DNA of 64,000 nt from Neisseria chenwenguii (GTDB lineage: Bacteria > Pseudomonadota > Gammaproteobacteria > Burkholderiales > Neisseriaceae), in contig NZ_CP022278.1 of the NCBI RefSeq assembly GCF_002216145.1, positions 744,001 through 808,000 on the forward strand, written 5' to 3'. Shown piece after piece: positions 25,601 through 33,466 of this stretch. The notes under the pieces are model-generated. The model had not been told where the DNA came from and ran no database searches. It worked only from the letters and a program-made list of their open reading frames with translations. The stretch's first letter is position 1. Every line of letters begins with the position of its first letter. A program made the position numbers and the translations under genes.

Positions 25601-26323
25601 GAAGGCGCCCCCTTCCCTAATGGAAAAATGCTGGAAAACGCACTATCCAAAATTGATTTATTGCTTGCACCAAGCCAATATTTTGCCGACGTACATGAAC
25701 AAAAAATCCACCGTTCCGTAAGAGTCAACAAAAACGGGGTAACACCGCCCGCACACAAATTAGAAAAACGGAAATCACAAACCATCCGTTTCGGTTACGT
25801 CGGCGGAGCCACCCCGATTAAAGGAGTGCATCTGATTTTGGAAGCATTCAAAAAATACAATTTTGAATCAACCCAGTTACGCGTTGTTGACAATATGTTG
25901 AATGTCGGTTCGCAGTCTTTCTTCGATAAAGATTTTGAAGGCATCCGAAATTACCAAATCGTTCCGGCCTACAACCAAAACAATATCGACCGTTTTTTCT
26001 CAGAAATCGACGTATTGCTGTTCCCGACGCAATGGAAAGAAAGTTTCGGCCTGACTGTCAGAGAAGCCATTTTGCGGAATGTATGGGTAATTGCTACAGA
26101 TGCAGGGGGTGTTGTAGAAGATATTATTGAAGGGGAGAACGGCACGGTTATCCCGTTCGACAGCGACAGCGAAGAGCTGAGCCGCGCAATTGAAGCCGTA
26201 TGCAAACGCTATCGCGATCTGCCGGAAAACAGCATCATCGACTTACCAAAATCCCACATCCGTACATTTGAAGAACAACGGGACGAATTGTCAGATATGT
26301 ATCAAAAATTATTATCCGAGTGA
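22688..26323 (+). CDS. Three-domain glycosyltransferase (GT2 + coiled coil + two GT-B/GT4-like domains)
   Basis: A 1211-residue protein. Residues about 5-240 are a GT2/GT-A domain: VSVMIPYYNCKDYIVETIES, IIDDGSDAEN, then the DxD-type FLDADDVILPEY. Residues about 250-370 are a Gln/Glu/Leu-rich coiled coil. Residues about 470-815 form a GT-B domain with FWDVDDLIFDEA and a C-terminal half ending in YIEASITKLASVCSPRAAFADVI. Residues about 830-1205 form a second GT4-like domain with YYYPQSFGGATIVAEQLN and the donor-binding FPTQWKESFGLTVREAILRNVWVIATDAGGV (in parts). Multi-domain enzymes like this assemble oligosaccharide repeats of LPS, capsule or glycoprotein glycans. The locus lies between glyQ and glyS next to msbA, near where pathogenic neisseriae carry the lgt LOS genes. 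The second half is more AT-rich than flanking genes, suggesting horizontal origin. Confidence 0.85.
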   Translation: MTTTHPLVSVMIPYYNCKDYIVETIESVRQQAYPDIETIIIDDGSDAENAAFLKQLLQNHPDIKYAAQPNQGVSAARNHAARLANGKYFLFLDADDVILPEYIAKAVEILETQPDCKLVYPKAEYFDAQSGAWEIPPYEGFKSLLMGNKFPSSISFHRAADYAALNGFDEFLNTHEDWDYWIRMLADGGEVQQIPEILFRYRKRNDGSSLIDQLIQDQDLNRRDWQRVYEKNQTIFMQHQLGYWDCIQTINQKIQELETTKQLLQENIMSFEQQTQELQALLGKILQQSEQSAKQTESLQRQIETLSSHIEQNGKLQEKLASYEQKIKTLQEQIDTLTGEKNTLAQTAQNLNATHADLERHIAQENQRLTKYKSLWTVKAFKPLVKTEQAISSANRYRKSFRLLVKEKGSIGKAYQYLRKTYKHTHSFKTVKQILKSIDKNEVIAETAPQPLPEIFTQAVSQAANETLALKVAIIAEMSIPQCKKYRVTQKQEMLQELGIPCSVTSWTDYEEAKKQISLASVVIFYRVPDFDSVMSLIDECRRLKIKTFWDVDDLIFDEAILQTSSTINSLDKQERDGVINGAKLYRKAMLACDEGIASTSGLAQSMRDAGLKTVHIIENALDTETLKTAQEINSKTRHSDGLIRIIYGSGTKTHNVDFMEAAPALAETLKKYPNVRFRYIGFLELPDYFNNVKGQIEHIPFCSYTEYLSHLAECDISIAPLENFIFNDAKSNIKYIEASITKLASVCSPRAAFADVIENGKTAFLADSKQEWANAFAALIEDAQLRQNMADAAYENVTRRYAPAEIGRHLAEVVHDSAFDNQQSKVLTFNVYYYPQSFGGATIVAEQLNKLLAEDGKRKVYAVTTLPVTHHLKPYSTIRYEYNQVTVFGVAVPPADSASYDNPDFSKAVAEIIELVQPDIAHIHCIQGIGAGIVDLCRSKNIKTAVTFHDAWWICPNQFMLDHGHFRENWEGAPFPNGKMLENALSKIDLLLAPSQYFADVHEQKIHRSVRVNKNGVTPPAHKLEKRKSQTIRFGYVGGATPIKGVHLILEAFKKYNFESTQLRVVDNMLNVGSQSFFDKDFEGIRNYQIVPAYNQNNIDRFFSEIDVLLFPTQWKESFGLTVREAILRNVWVIATDAGGVVEDIIEGENGTVIPFDSDSEELSRAIEAVCKRYRDLPENSIIDLPKSHIRTFEEQRDELSDMYQKLLSE

Positions 26324-26413
26324 TTTTTCAAATGGCCCGATTCAAATGCCGTCTGAAAAATTGATGATTCAACAGACATCATCCACTTCTACTTCGCCAT
26401 GACTAAAAAATTT

Positions 26414-26627
26414 GGGGCTGACGTAGATTAGCAAGCGAATCAGAATCAAAAAAAAAAAAAAAAAAAAAAAACGAAGATAAATTATTGAAAATTAAATAAA
26501 TATACGCACAAAAATTGCTGCAATTTTTACTCCGGAAGTAACCGCTTAACTTTGGTACGCTAAAAGAGCGGCTTAAAATACTGCGAAAATGGTGTGCTGT
26601 TTAGGGCTAAGTCTATACGTCAGCTCC
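26414..26627. mobile_element. Insertion-element remnant with imperfect terminal inverted repeats
   Basis: GGGGCTGACGTAGATTAG (26414-26431) and CTAAGTCTATACGTCAGCTCC (26607-26627) are imperfect inverted repeats about 210 bp apart. The interior is AT-rich, has no transposase ORF and includes a 24-A tract. This looks like the ends of an IS left after internal deletion, or a MITE. The family was not identified and no clear target duplication is visible. The surrounding 26324-26766 gap holds no gene. Confidence 0.45.
26448..26471 (+). repeat. Homopolymer of 24 adenines
   Basis: An uninterrupted A24 tract inside the IS remnant, 124 bp downstream of the glycosyltransferase stop. Tracts this long are highly slippery. 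The count may differ between reads or cells. Confidence 0.85.
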
Positions 26628-26766
26628 AAATATATTTTAGACATCAAGCCGTATCAAAAAATCAACTTGTTATCATCATTGGCAAATTATGAATAACTCA
26701 ATCGTTGCAACCTGTTCTATTTAAAACTAAACTAACAAAACTTAGTTTATTTAATTAACGAGGTTA

Positions 26767-27012
26767 ATGATGCAAACCGTTAATATCCACGAAGCAAAAA
26801 CCAACCTCTCCCGCTTGCTAGATGGTGTTGTACATGGAGAACCGTTTATCATTGCAAAAGCAGGCAAGCCGATAGTACATGTCATCCCCTACCAAAAGAA
26901 AGAAGCTTCCGCCAAACGCATCGGTTTTATGCCGTCTGCACATATTCCTGATGACTTTGATACATTGGGTGCAGAAGAAATTGCAACCATGTTTGCTGGG
27001 AAAGAGGAATGA
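26767..27012 (+). CDS. Phd/YefM-type antitoxin
   Basis: An 81-residue antitoxin. The N-terminal DNA-binding domain reads VNIHEAKTNLSRLLDGVVHGEPFIIAKAGKPIVHVIPY (in parts), the classic Phd/VapB fold. The C-terminus (FMPSAHIPDDFDTLGAEEI) is the acidic toxin-binding tail. A GAGG motif lies 5-8 bases before the ATGs at 26767/26770. It overlaps the PIN toxin by ATGA (27009-27012), which implies translational coupling and autoregulation by the complex. Confidence 0.9.
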   Translation: MMQTVNIHEAKTNLSRLLDGVVHGEPFIIAKAGKPIVHVIPYQKKEASAKRIGFMPSAHIPDDFDTLGAEEIATMFAGKEE

Positions 27013-27395
27013 AATACCTACTAGATACCCATATTCTCTTGTGGGCAGCCTACAACCATCCACGCTTAAGTAAAGTCGCCCGCAACATCATTGAAAATCA
27101 GGATGACGATTTGCTGTTCAGCGCAGCCAGCATTTGGGAGATCGCAATCAAATCAGAGCTTGGGCGACAGGATTTTTCCGTTAATCCCAATCTGTTCCGC
27201 CGCGCTCTTCTGGATAACGACTATACGGAACTGCCAGTCAGCAGTCTGCACGCAGCTGCCACAGCCAATCTTCCCGATATTCACAAAGATCCGTTCGTCC
27301 GTATATTGATTGCCCAATCGCAGACAGAGGGCATCGTACTGCTCAGTGCAGATGAAAAAGTCATCGCCTACGGCAATACTGTTCAGACTGTATGA
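27009..27395 (+). CDS. PIN-domain toxin (VapC-like)
   Basis: A 128-residue PIN-domain ribonuclease. It starts MKYLLDTHILLWAAYNH with the first catalytic Asp (Asp6). It continues with SAASIWEIAIKSELGR (conserved Glu) and the C-terminal acidic residues in HKDPFVRILIAQSQTEGIVLLSADEKV. VapC toxins cleave tRNA or rRNA when not held by the antitoxin. It is intact and directly coupled to its antitoxin. The pair is a likely stability factor for the variable glyQ-glyS interval. Confidence 0.9.
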   Translation: MKYLLDTHILLWAAYNHPRLSKVARNIIENQDDDLLFSAASIWEIAIKSELGRQDFSVNPNLFRRALLDNDYTELPVSSLHAAATANLPDIHKDPFVRILIAQSQTEGIVLLSADEKVIAYGNTVQTV

Positions 27396-27452
27396 TAATA
27401 CTTTGATTCTTAATCCAATATAAAAATTTAAACTCCAATAAGGAAACAACTG

Positions 27453-27710
27453 ATGACTAGTGAAGAAATTAAGCAACAACTGAATGAACAAGGTTTTTAC
27501 GAAGCTATTGAGTTAATCGAATACCTTGAAGGGGAAAATTTAAAAGGCGCAAAATATTCAGCACAATATTAACTGGCCTCCCAAATGATTCCGCTATTTG
27601 CAGCTTTAATTAGTGCCTACAAAAAGGAAAATCCACTAATATTCTGAGCTACAGTAGAAAATGCTAAAACTGTACTCCGCCAATATATCAACTTTGACAA
27701 TGAAGACTAG
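27453..27710 (+). pseudogene. Short hypothetical ORF with two in-frame stops
   Basis: ATG 27453 has AAGGA 9 bases upstream and opens an 85-codon frame (MTSEEIKQQLNEQGFYEAIE). The frame is interrupted by TAA at 27570-27572 and TGA at 27645-27647, then runs on to TAG at 27708. Both segments after the stops stay protein-like (LASQMIPLFAALISAYKKEN, ATVENAKTVLRQYINF), so it is probably a decayed small gene behind the toxin-antitoxin pair. The family was not recognised. Confidence 0.6.
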
Positions 27711-27746
27711 GAAATTTTCCGTTCTAAATAATCCAGAAAGCACCTC

Positions 27747-29804
27747 ATGACTACCCTCCTCATCGAACTTCTCACCGAAGAACTCCCGCCCAAAGCCCTC
27801 AATACTTTGGGCAATGCCTTTGCCGCTGCGATTGCCGAAGGCTTGGAAAAAGAACAGCTTACCGACGGCGCGGCAGACTATACCGCTTATGCTTCGCCGC
27901 GCCGTTTGGCCGTGCAGGTGCGCAATGTCAAAGCCGTACAGGCCGACCGGCATGTGGTAAAGAAGGGGCCGGCGGTGGCCAATGCGGTGAAAGACGGCGT
28001 GCCGACCAAGGCGCTGGAAGGGTTTGCCCGTTCGTGCGGCGCGGAAATTGCCGGTCTGAAAATCGTGAACGACGGCAAGCAGGATGTTTATGCGCACGAG
28101 TTCACCCAACAGGGCAAAGGCCTGTCTGAATTATTGGAAGATATCATTAATCAGGCAGTTAAAAAACTGCCGATTCCGAAAGTGATGCGCTGGGGCAGCA
28201 GCACGCATACGTTCGTCCGCCCCGTGCACGGCCTGATTGCGCTGCACGGCAGCGAAGTTGTGCCGATCAATGTGCTCGGCCTGCAAAGCCGTAATCAAAC
28301 CTTAGGCCACCGCTTTCTTTCAGACGGCCTGATTACCATTCAAAATGCCGACAGCTACGCCGAACAGTTAAAAACCGAAGGCAAAGTCATCGCCTCGTTT
28401 GACGAACGCAAAGCCGTGATTCAGGCAGCTTTGAACCAAGCCGCAGGCCGTCTGAACGCCACCGCCGCCGCCGACGAAGCCCTGCTCGACGAAGTGGCCG
28501 CGCTGGTGGAATGGCCGGTGGTATTGGAAGCCGGTTTTGAAGAACACTTCCTCGCCGTGCCGCAGGAATGCCTGATTCTGACCATGCAGCAAAACCAGAA
28601 ATACTTCCCGCTGCTAGGCCAAAACGGCAAGCTGATGAACCGCTTCCTGCTGGTTTCCAACCTCGAAACCGCCGACCCGTCGCACATCATTTCCGGCAAC
28701 GAACGCGTCTTGCGCGCGCGCCTTTCCGACGCGGAATTTTTCTACAAACAAGACCAGAAAACCACGCTCGAAAGCCGTCTGCCCAAGCTCGCCCAAGTCG
28801 TGTACCACAACAAACTCGGCAGCCAGGCCGAGCGCATCGACCGCCTGATGAGCATCAGCGGCTACATCGCCAAAGCGCTGGGCGCCGACGCCGCCACCGC
28901 CGAACGCGTCACCCGCCTATCCAAAGCCGACCTCGTTACCGAAATGGTCGGCGAATTCCCCGAACTGCAAGGCACCATGGGCAAATACTACGCCCGCCTC
29001 GACGGCGAAAGCGAAGAAATCGCCAACGCCATCGAGCAGCACTACCGCCCCCGTTTCGCCGGCGACGCGCTGCCCGAAGGCCAAACCGCCACCGCCGCCG
29101 CGCTGGCCGACAAGCTCGAAACCCTCGTCGGCATCTGGGGCATCGGCCTGATTCCCACCGGCGACAAAGACCCCTACGCCCTGCGCCGCTCCGCGCTCGG
29201 CATCCTGCGCATGCTGATGAACAGCGGCCTCGGCATTTCCGACGTCTTGCAAACCGCGTTCCAAACCTTCCCCGCCGGCAAACTTTCCGAAAACACCGTC
29301 GCCGAAGTTGCCGACTTCATGCAGGCGCGTTTGGCGGTACTGCTGCAAAACGACTACGCCCAGGACACCGTCGCCGCCGTACTCGCCCAACGCCCCGACC
29401 GTTTGGACGACCTGACCGCCAAGCTGCAAGCCGTCGAAACCTTCAAACAACTGCCCGAAGCCGCCGCGCTCGCTGCCGCCAACAAACGCGTGCAGAACCT
29501 GCTGAAAAAAGCAGACGCCGAACTTGGCGCCGTCAACGAAACCCTGCTCGTACAAGACGAAGAAAAAGCCCTCTACGCCGCCGCTCTTGCCTTGCAGCCG
29601 AAAATCCAAGCTGCCGTTGCCAACCGCGATTTTCAGACGGCCCTCACCGAACTGGCCGCCATCAAACCGCAAGTCGATGCCTTCTTCGATAGCGTCATGG
29701 TCATGGCTGACGATCCTGCCGTGAAACAAAACCGCTTGAATCTGCTCAACCAACTGGCGCAGCAGATGAATGCGGTGGCGGATATTTCGCTGTTGGGGGA
29801 GTAA
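27747..29804 (+). CDS. glyS: Glycyl-tRNA synthetase beta subunit
   Basis: A 685-residue beta subunit, which recognises tRNA-Gly and completes the alpha2beta2 enzyme. It starts TTLLIELLTEELPPKALNTL. It contains the family segments MRWGSSTHTFVRPVHGLIALHG, GHRFLSDG and VEWPVVLEAGFEEHFLAVPQECLILTMQQNQKYFPLL (in parts), the HD-like ADLVTEMVGEFPELQGTMGKYYA, and a C-terminal anticodon-binding DALR-type helical domain. The length is normal. It has been separated from glyQ by the inserted region. Confidence 0.97.
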   Translation: MTTLLIELLTEELPPKALNTLGNAFAAAIAEGLEKEQLTDGAADYTAYASPRRLAVQVRNVKAVQADRHVVKKGPAVANAVKDGVPTKALEGFARSCGAEIAGLKIVNDGKQDVYAHEFTQQGKGLSELLEDIINQAVKKLPIPKVMRWGSSTHTFVRPVHGLIALHGSEVVPINVLGLQSRNQTLGHRFLSDGLITIQNADSYAEQLKTEGKVIASFDERKAVIQAALNQAAGRLNATAAADEALLDEVAALVEWPVVLEAGFEEHFLAVPQECLILTMQQNQKYFPLLGQNGKLMNRFLLVSNLETADPSHIISGNERVLRARLSDAEFFYKQDQKTTLESRLPKLAQVVYHNKLGSQAERIDRLMSISGYIAKALGADAATAERVTRLSKADLVTEMVGEFPELQGTMGKYYARLDGESEEIANAIEQHYRPRFAGDALPEGQTATAAALADKLETLVGIWGIGLIPTGDKDPYALRRSALGILRMLMNSGLGISDVLQTAFQTFPAGKLSENTVAEVADFMQARLAVLLQNDYAQDTVAAVLAQRPDRLDDLTAKLQAVETFKQLPEAAALAAANKRVQNLLKKADAELGAVNETLLVQDEEKALYAAALALQPKIQAAVANRDFQTALTELAAIKPQVDAFFDSVMVMADDPAVKQNRLNLLNQLAQQMNAVADISLLGE

Positions 29805-29819
29805 ACCGGTCACATAAAG

Positions 29820-29852
29820 ATGCCGTCTGAAAATTTTCAGACGGCATCTTTA
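29820..29852. terminator. Inverted AT-DUS hairpin after glyS
   Basis: ATGCCGTCTGAAA and TTTCAGACGGCAT around a 3-base loop, followed by TTTATTTT. Confidence 0.8.
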
Positions 29853-29945
29853 TTTTGTCCACGCAAGGTTTCGTTCGGTTTCTTATAAAACCAGGCTTCA
29901 ATCTGCACAGAAACGGCGGGGTGGTATGCATTTCCAAGTACTAGC

Positions 29946-30082
29946 TGTAGTGAAATTGCCCAATAAGTATAGTTATAAATTCCTAAAAAACGAAACCGTA
30001 GGCTGTAAGCCGCTTTCAGTACAAACAATATGGAACCGATTCCGTACTCGCTTCGTATCTTTTCTCATTTTATTTCACTATT
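29946..30082. repeat. MITE-like TATAGTG-type repeat, diverged copy
   Basis: Ends TGTAGTGAAAT and ATTTCACTA are inverted. Internal ACAAACAATATGGAACCGATTCCGTACT (in two parts) resembles the core of the common neisserial TATAGTG repeat of about 150 bp. It lies in the 585-bp gap before the dextranase-like gene. The remainder of that gap (30083-30389) is AT-rich with no ORF and probably holds the gene's promoter. Confidence 0.5.
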
Positions 30083-30389
30083 AGGATAATAGAATACCAG
30101 GTTCAAAAATCCGACCGCTGCCATGCAGCTAATTCGCCGTCGTTCCGACCGAAATCCCACTCCGTTAATCGGCTGTTAAAACCGTTCATTTTTGCAAGAT
30201 TTTTTTTATCGTTTTTCTCAAACCGATATTATTCCTTTTAAGACGATGGTTTAGACACAAAAAGCCCTTCTGCACCCAATATTTCTCCCGAACCATTTCC
30301 AGCTTCTTTATTCTAAACCATTCATGACAGAATAAACTTATTTAATAGTCATGAAATTAAATTTCAACAATAAATCTGGGAGTGAATCT

Positions 30390-32947
30390 ATGTCAACCGA
30401 AACAACTGCAACAACTCTTGCTGCGTTATCCGCCAATGAAGCAGTGGCCGCAACACCGGCTGCATCTGAAACTGCTTCCGCTCATCTGAGTGCCAACACG
30501 ATTGCCGCTTTCGATAAAGCAACCTATACCAGTGGCGAAAAGGTTACGTTAACCGCATCTTCTCCTGCCGAGACCATTACCAATGGTAACGGTTTCCCAT
30601 CTCGGTAAGGAAATTTATTCCGCCGACCCTGCAAACGCAAAAGCCGAACTGCCGTCCGATATTTTTTCTCCGAATTCCGGATATACCGTTACCGTATCAA
30701 CCGCAGACAGTGCGGGCGCAACGAAAACCCAAACACTCGGCCTGTCCGTAGAAGACGACTGGACGCTATATCCCCGCTACGGCGTGGTCGGCGGCTCTTC
30801 CGACCATAATGCTTCCATGACTAACGACCAACTGGAAGGTTATCAAGACGGTCTCGAGCAACTGACACAAATGCACATCAACAATTATTTCTTTTACGAT
30901 GTGTACGACACAACCGGCAATCCTTTCCCTGCCAACACGGAAAGCTACAATCAGGAATGGGTGTCATGGTCTGAAAACAAGCCGAAAATCGACACAGGTT
31001 TAGTCAAATCGCTTGTCAACTACATCCATGAAAACGGCGGCAAGGCCATGCTCTACAACATGATAAACGCAGTCTCTGTAGAAAACGGCCAAACAGAAAC
31101 ATCCGTGCCTGAATCCGTCGTCAACGGCGCGGCTATCTACAATGCCAAAGACCACTCGGATTTCGGTAAAACCGGCAACTTGGCTCAAACATCCGTCCAA
31201 CGGTTTGTCGATCCCGCCAATCCCGAATGGCAGAAATACATCATCGATACAATGATCAAAGCCATTAAGGAAGGAAATTTCGATGGCTGGCAGGCCGATA
31301 CGATGGGCAACAATGTTGTCTACAAAATCAACGAAGACAGTACCAAAACAGAATTCAATATGTCCGACGGATACGACGATCTGTCCAAGGCTGCCGCAGA
31401 AGCCCTGAAAGAGCTCGGATATTCCTACATGATTAACGACATCAACACAGGAAATGCCGAGGCACTTTCCCAAACGGGCATAAGCGTTCCTTATTCGGAA
31501 ATCTGGCCTATCGCAGGCGACGACCAATATTCCGATTTGAAAGAACTGGTTGACCGTTTGTACAGTCTGAACAATGTCTCCCCGATTCTTTCCGTTTACA
31601 CTGAAAAAGGCATGGATGCGACCGGTGCGGAAAGTCTGAATCCCGACAGCGAACTTTTGGTCGATGCCATTGTAGCCGCCAGCGGCGGTTACCACATGAC
31701 GACCGCAGCTTTGAACTCCAGCCAGAATGCCAATAGATTCGGAATTATCCAATCGGAATATTATCCGAACCAAAATATGAAAACCACACCGGCATTGGCA
31801 AAATCCGAGTTCAACTATCAGCAGTTCATTACTGCCTATGAAGAGCTGCTGCGTGGCAAAGGCCTGACCCAGTTGGATAACCATGCCACCATCCAAGCCT
31901 CAGATGGAGTTGACCTGACTTCCACCGGCGGCGAAGCCGGAAAAGTTTACACTTGGACCAAAGCAACCGCCGAAAGACGGAGACAACAATACGCTCCAAC
32001 TGGACAACCTGAACGTGTCCATCCCGCTTGACGGTCAGATTACCAAAGAACAGGCTGAAAAAGCCGTTGTCTACGTCGCATCACCGGACAAAGGCGATAT
32101 TTCCATGACTGCCCTCCAAACCACGTTTGTTGAGGAAAACGGTGTCAAAATGCTGAAAGTTACCGTTCCGCATATCGATATTTGGGACATGCTCTATGTA
32201 ACAAATCTGAACGATACCATGAACGGCACGGGCAACGATGCTGATAATATCATTACCGGCAACGACGGCAACAACCGCTTAGACGGCGGCAACGGAAACG
32301 ATACCATGAACGGCGGCAACGGAAACGACACCGTAAACGGCGATGCCGGCGACGACACCCTGTTCGGCGAATCCGGCAACGATCATCTGAACGGCGGCGC
32401 GGGCAACGACTCTCTGACGGGCGGCGACGGCGGCGACACCCTGCTCGGCGAATCCGGCACGGATACTTTGACCGGCGGTGCGGGAGACGACGTTCTGTTC
32501 GGCGGATTGAGCAATGATTTACTGCATGGCGAAGCCGGCAACGATACTTATGTATTCAGTATCGGCGAAGGCCAAGACACCGTTTCGGATAACGACGGCA
32601 ACAATGCCATCCAATTCGGACAAGGCATCAAAATCGAAGATTTACATCTCGAAGCCAGCACCGACGGCCAAGGCGCGACTGACTGGACAATTACTATCGG
32701 CAATACCGGCGACGCGATTACCATCGACAACCAATATGCCGGTAGCAACAGCGCCAACATATCCATCAGCGAATTCCGTCTGGACGAAGGCACGTTCACC
32801 GTCGACGCACTACTGGAGAAAATGGCCGCCAACAACAGCTTCAGCGGTTTGGCAAACACCAACCCTGCGGTTGACAGCTTCAGCTACGCGGTCGACAACG
32901 CAACTGCCGTACAACCCGACAACAACTCTGCCATTGCTGTTTTATAA
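30390..32947 (+). pseudogene. GH66 dextranase-like enzyme fused to RTX calcium-binding repeats (two frameshifts)
   Basis: ATG 30390 (GGGAG, 7 bases upstream) starts MSTETTATTLAALSANEAVA with no signal peptide. One extra A near 30582 and one near 31973-31975 break the frame; removing each restores a single frame of about 850 codons. The order is: an Ala/Thr-rich start; an Ig-like N-domain (YTSGEKVTLTASSP, GYTVTVSTADSAG); a GH66 catalytic barrel beginning DDWTLYPRYGVVGGSS with YFFYDVYDTTGNPF; the likely nucleophile Asp in DGWQADTMGNN (codon 31297-31299); the acid/base Glu in PYSEIWPI (codon 31498-31500); and a beta domain. About nine GGxGxDxLx nonapeptides and an RTX-like C-terminus follow. GH66 enzymes hydrolyse or cyclise alpha-1,6-glucan. 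RTX repeats plus no Sec signal indicate type I secretion. No transporter gene is in the window. Confidence 0.82.
32216..32562 (+). repeat. RTX (GGxGxDxLx) nonapeptide repeat block
   Basis: Tandem 27-bp-type coding repeats giving GGNGNDTMN, GGNGNDTVN, GDAGDDTLF, GESGNDHLN, GGAGNDSLT, GGDGGDTLL, GESGTDTLT, GGAGDDVLF and GEAGNDTYVF. They bind calcium on exit from the type I channel and fold the enzyme outside the cell. Confidence 0.92.
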
Positions 32948-32970
32948 GCAATAAGGTTTGGTACGAAAAA

Positions 32971-32999
32971 ATGCCGTCTGAAAATTTTTCAGACGGCCT
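32971..32999. terminator. Inverted DUS hairpin (AT/AG hybrid)
   Basis: ATGCCGTCTGAAA pairs with TTTCAGACGGCCT between the convergent dextranase-like and thioesterase genes. Confidence 0.75.
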
Positions 33000-33016
33000 C
33001 TTCATTTCCCACCCGT

Positions 33017-33466
33017 TCACCGCTTCAACGCCACATACCGCCCTTCAAACGCCGTTGCCAATTCCCCGCCGCTGCGGATTTCTACGGCAATATCAATCTT
33101 CGCCTTACCCTTCGTCACAAAATCTTCGTGAAACTGAGCAACCGCGGCTTCGTCTGTAATACGCGCGCTGACGGTGCCGTCTGAAAAGGCGGGGCGCAGG
33201 TAGCGGATTTTGCTGTTTTGAATCACGATATTGCCGTCTGCATCGGGGCAGAGCAGGTGCGTCATTGCCCAGCCGCAGAGGGTGGCGGCCAGCGCTGAGC
33301 TGCCGCCGAACAGGGTGTGGTGGTTGGCATTTTCCGCCAGCGGCAGCAGCAGGCTGACGCTGCGGGGGTCGGCGGTCAAAACCCGTATCCCCAGCGTGCG
33401 CACGGCGGGGATGTAGCGCAGCAGCGCGTCTTGCAGGATTTGGGCGCAAACGGTATCGGCGTTCAT
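33017..33466 (-). CDS. YiiD-type hotdog thioesterase domain protein
   Basis: A 149-residue putative thioesterase. The pattern YIPAVRTLGIRVLTADPRSVSLLLPLAENANHHTLFGGSSALAATLCGWAM (in parts) with NHHTLFGGS is typical of YiiD-C/hotdog thioesterases, where the substrate acyl-thioester sits in a dimer groove. The ATG at 33466 overlaps the rsmE stop by ATGA and is preceded by GGGGAGA. Translational coupling with rsmE is likely. The acyl-CoA or acyl-ACP substrate is unknown. Confidence 0.8.
   Translation of the reverse strand: MNADTVCAQILQDALLRYIPAVRTLGIRVLTADPRSVSLLLPLAENANHHTLFGGSSALAATLCGWAMTHLLCPDADGNIVIQNSKIRYLRPAFSDGTVSARITDEAAVAQFHEDFVTKGKAKIDIAVEIRSGGELATAFEGRYVALKR

Noticed and set aside
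28568..29692. 374-residue Arg/Pro/His-rich ORF on the plus strand
   Set aside because: Alternative frame inside glyS; composition typical of GC-rich frame shadow.
30083..33016. Type I secretion genes beside the RTX enzyme
   Set aside because: No ABC exporter, membrane-fusion or TolC-like gene is adjacent; msbA at 20765 is a lipid exporter by pattern, not a peptidase-type exporter.
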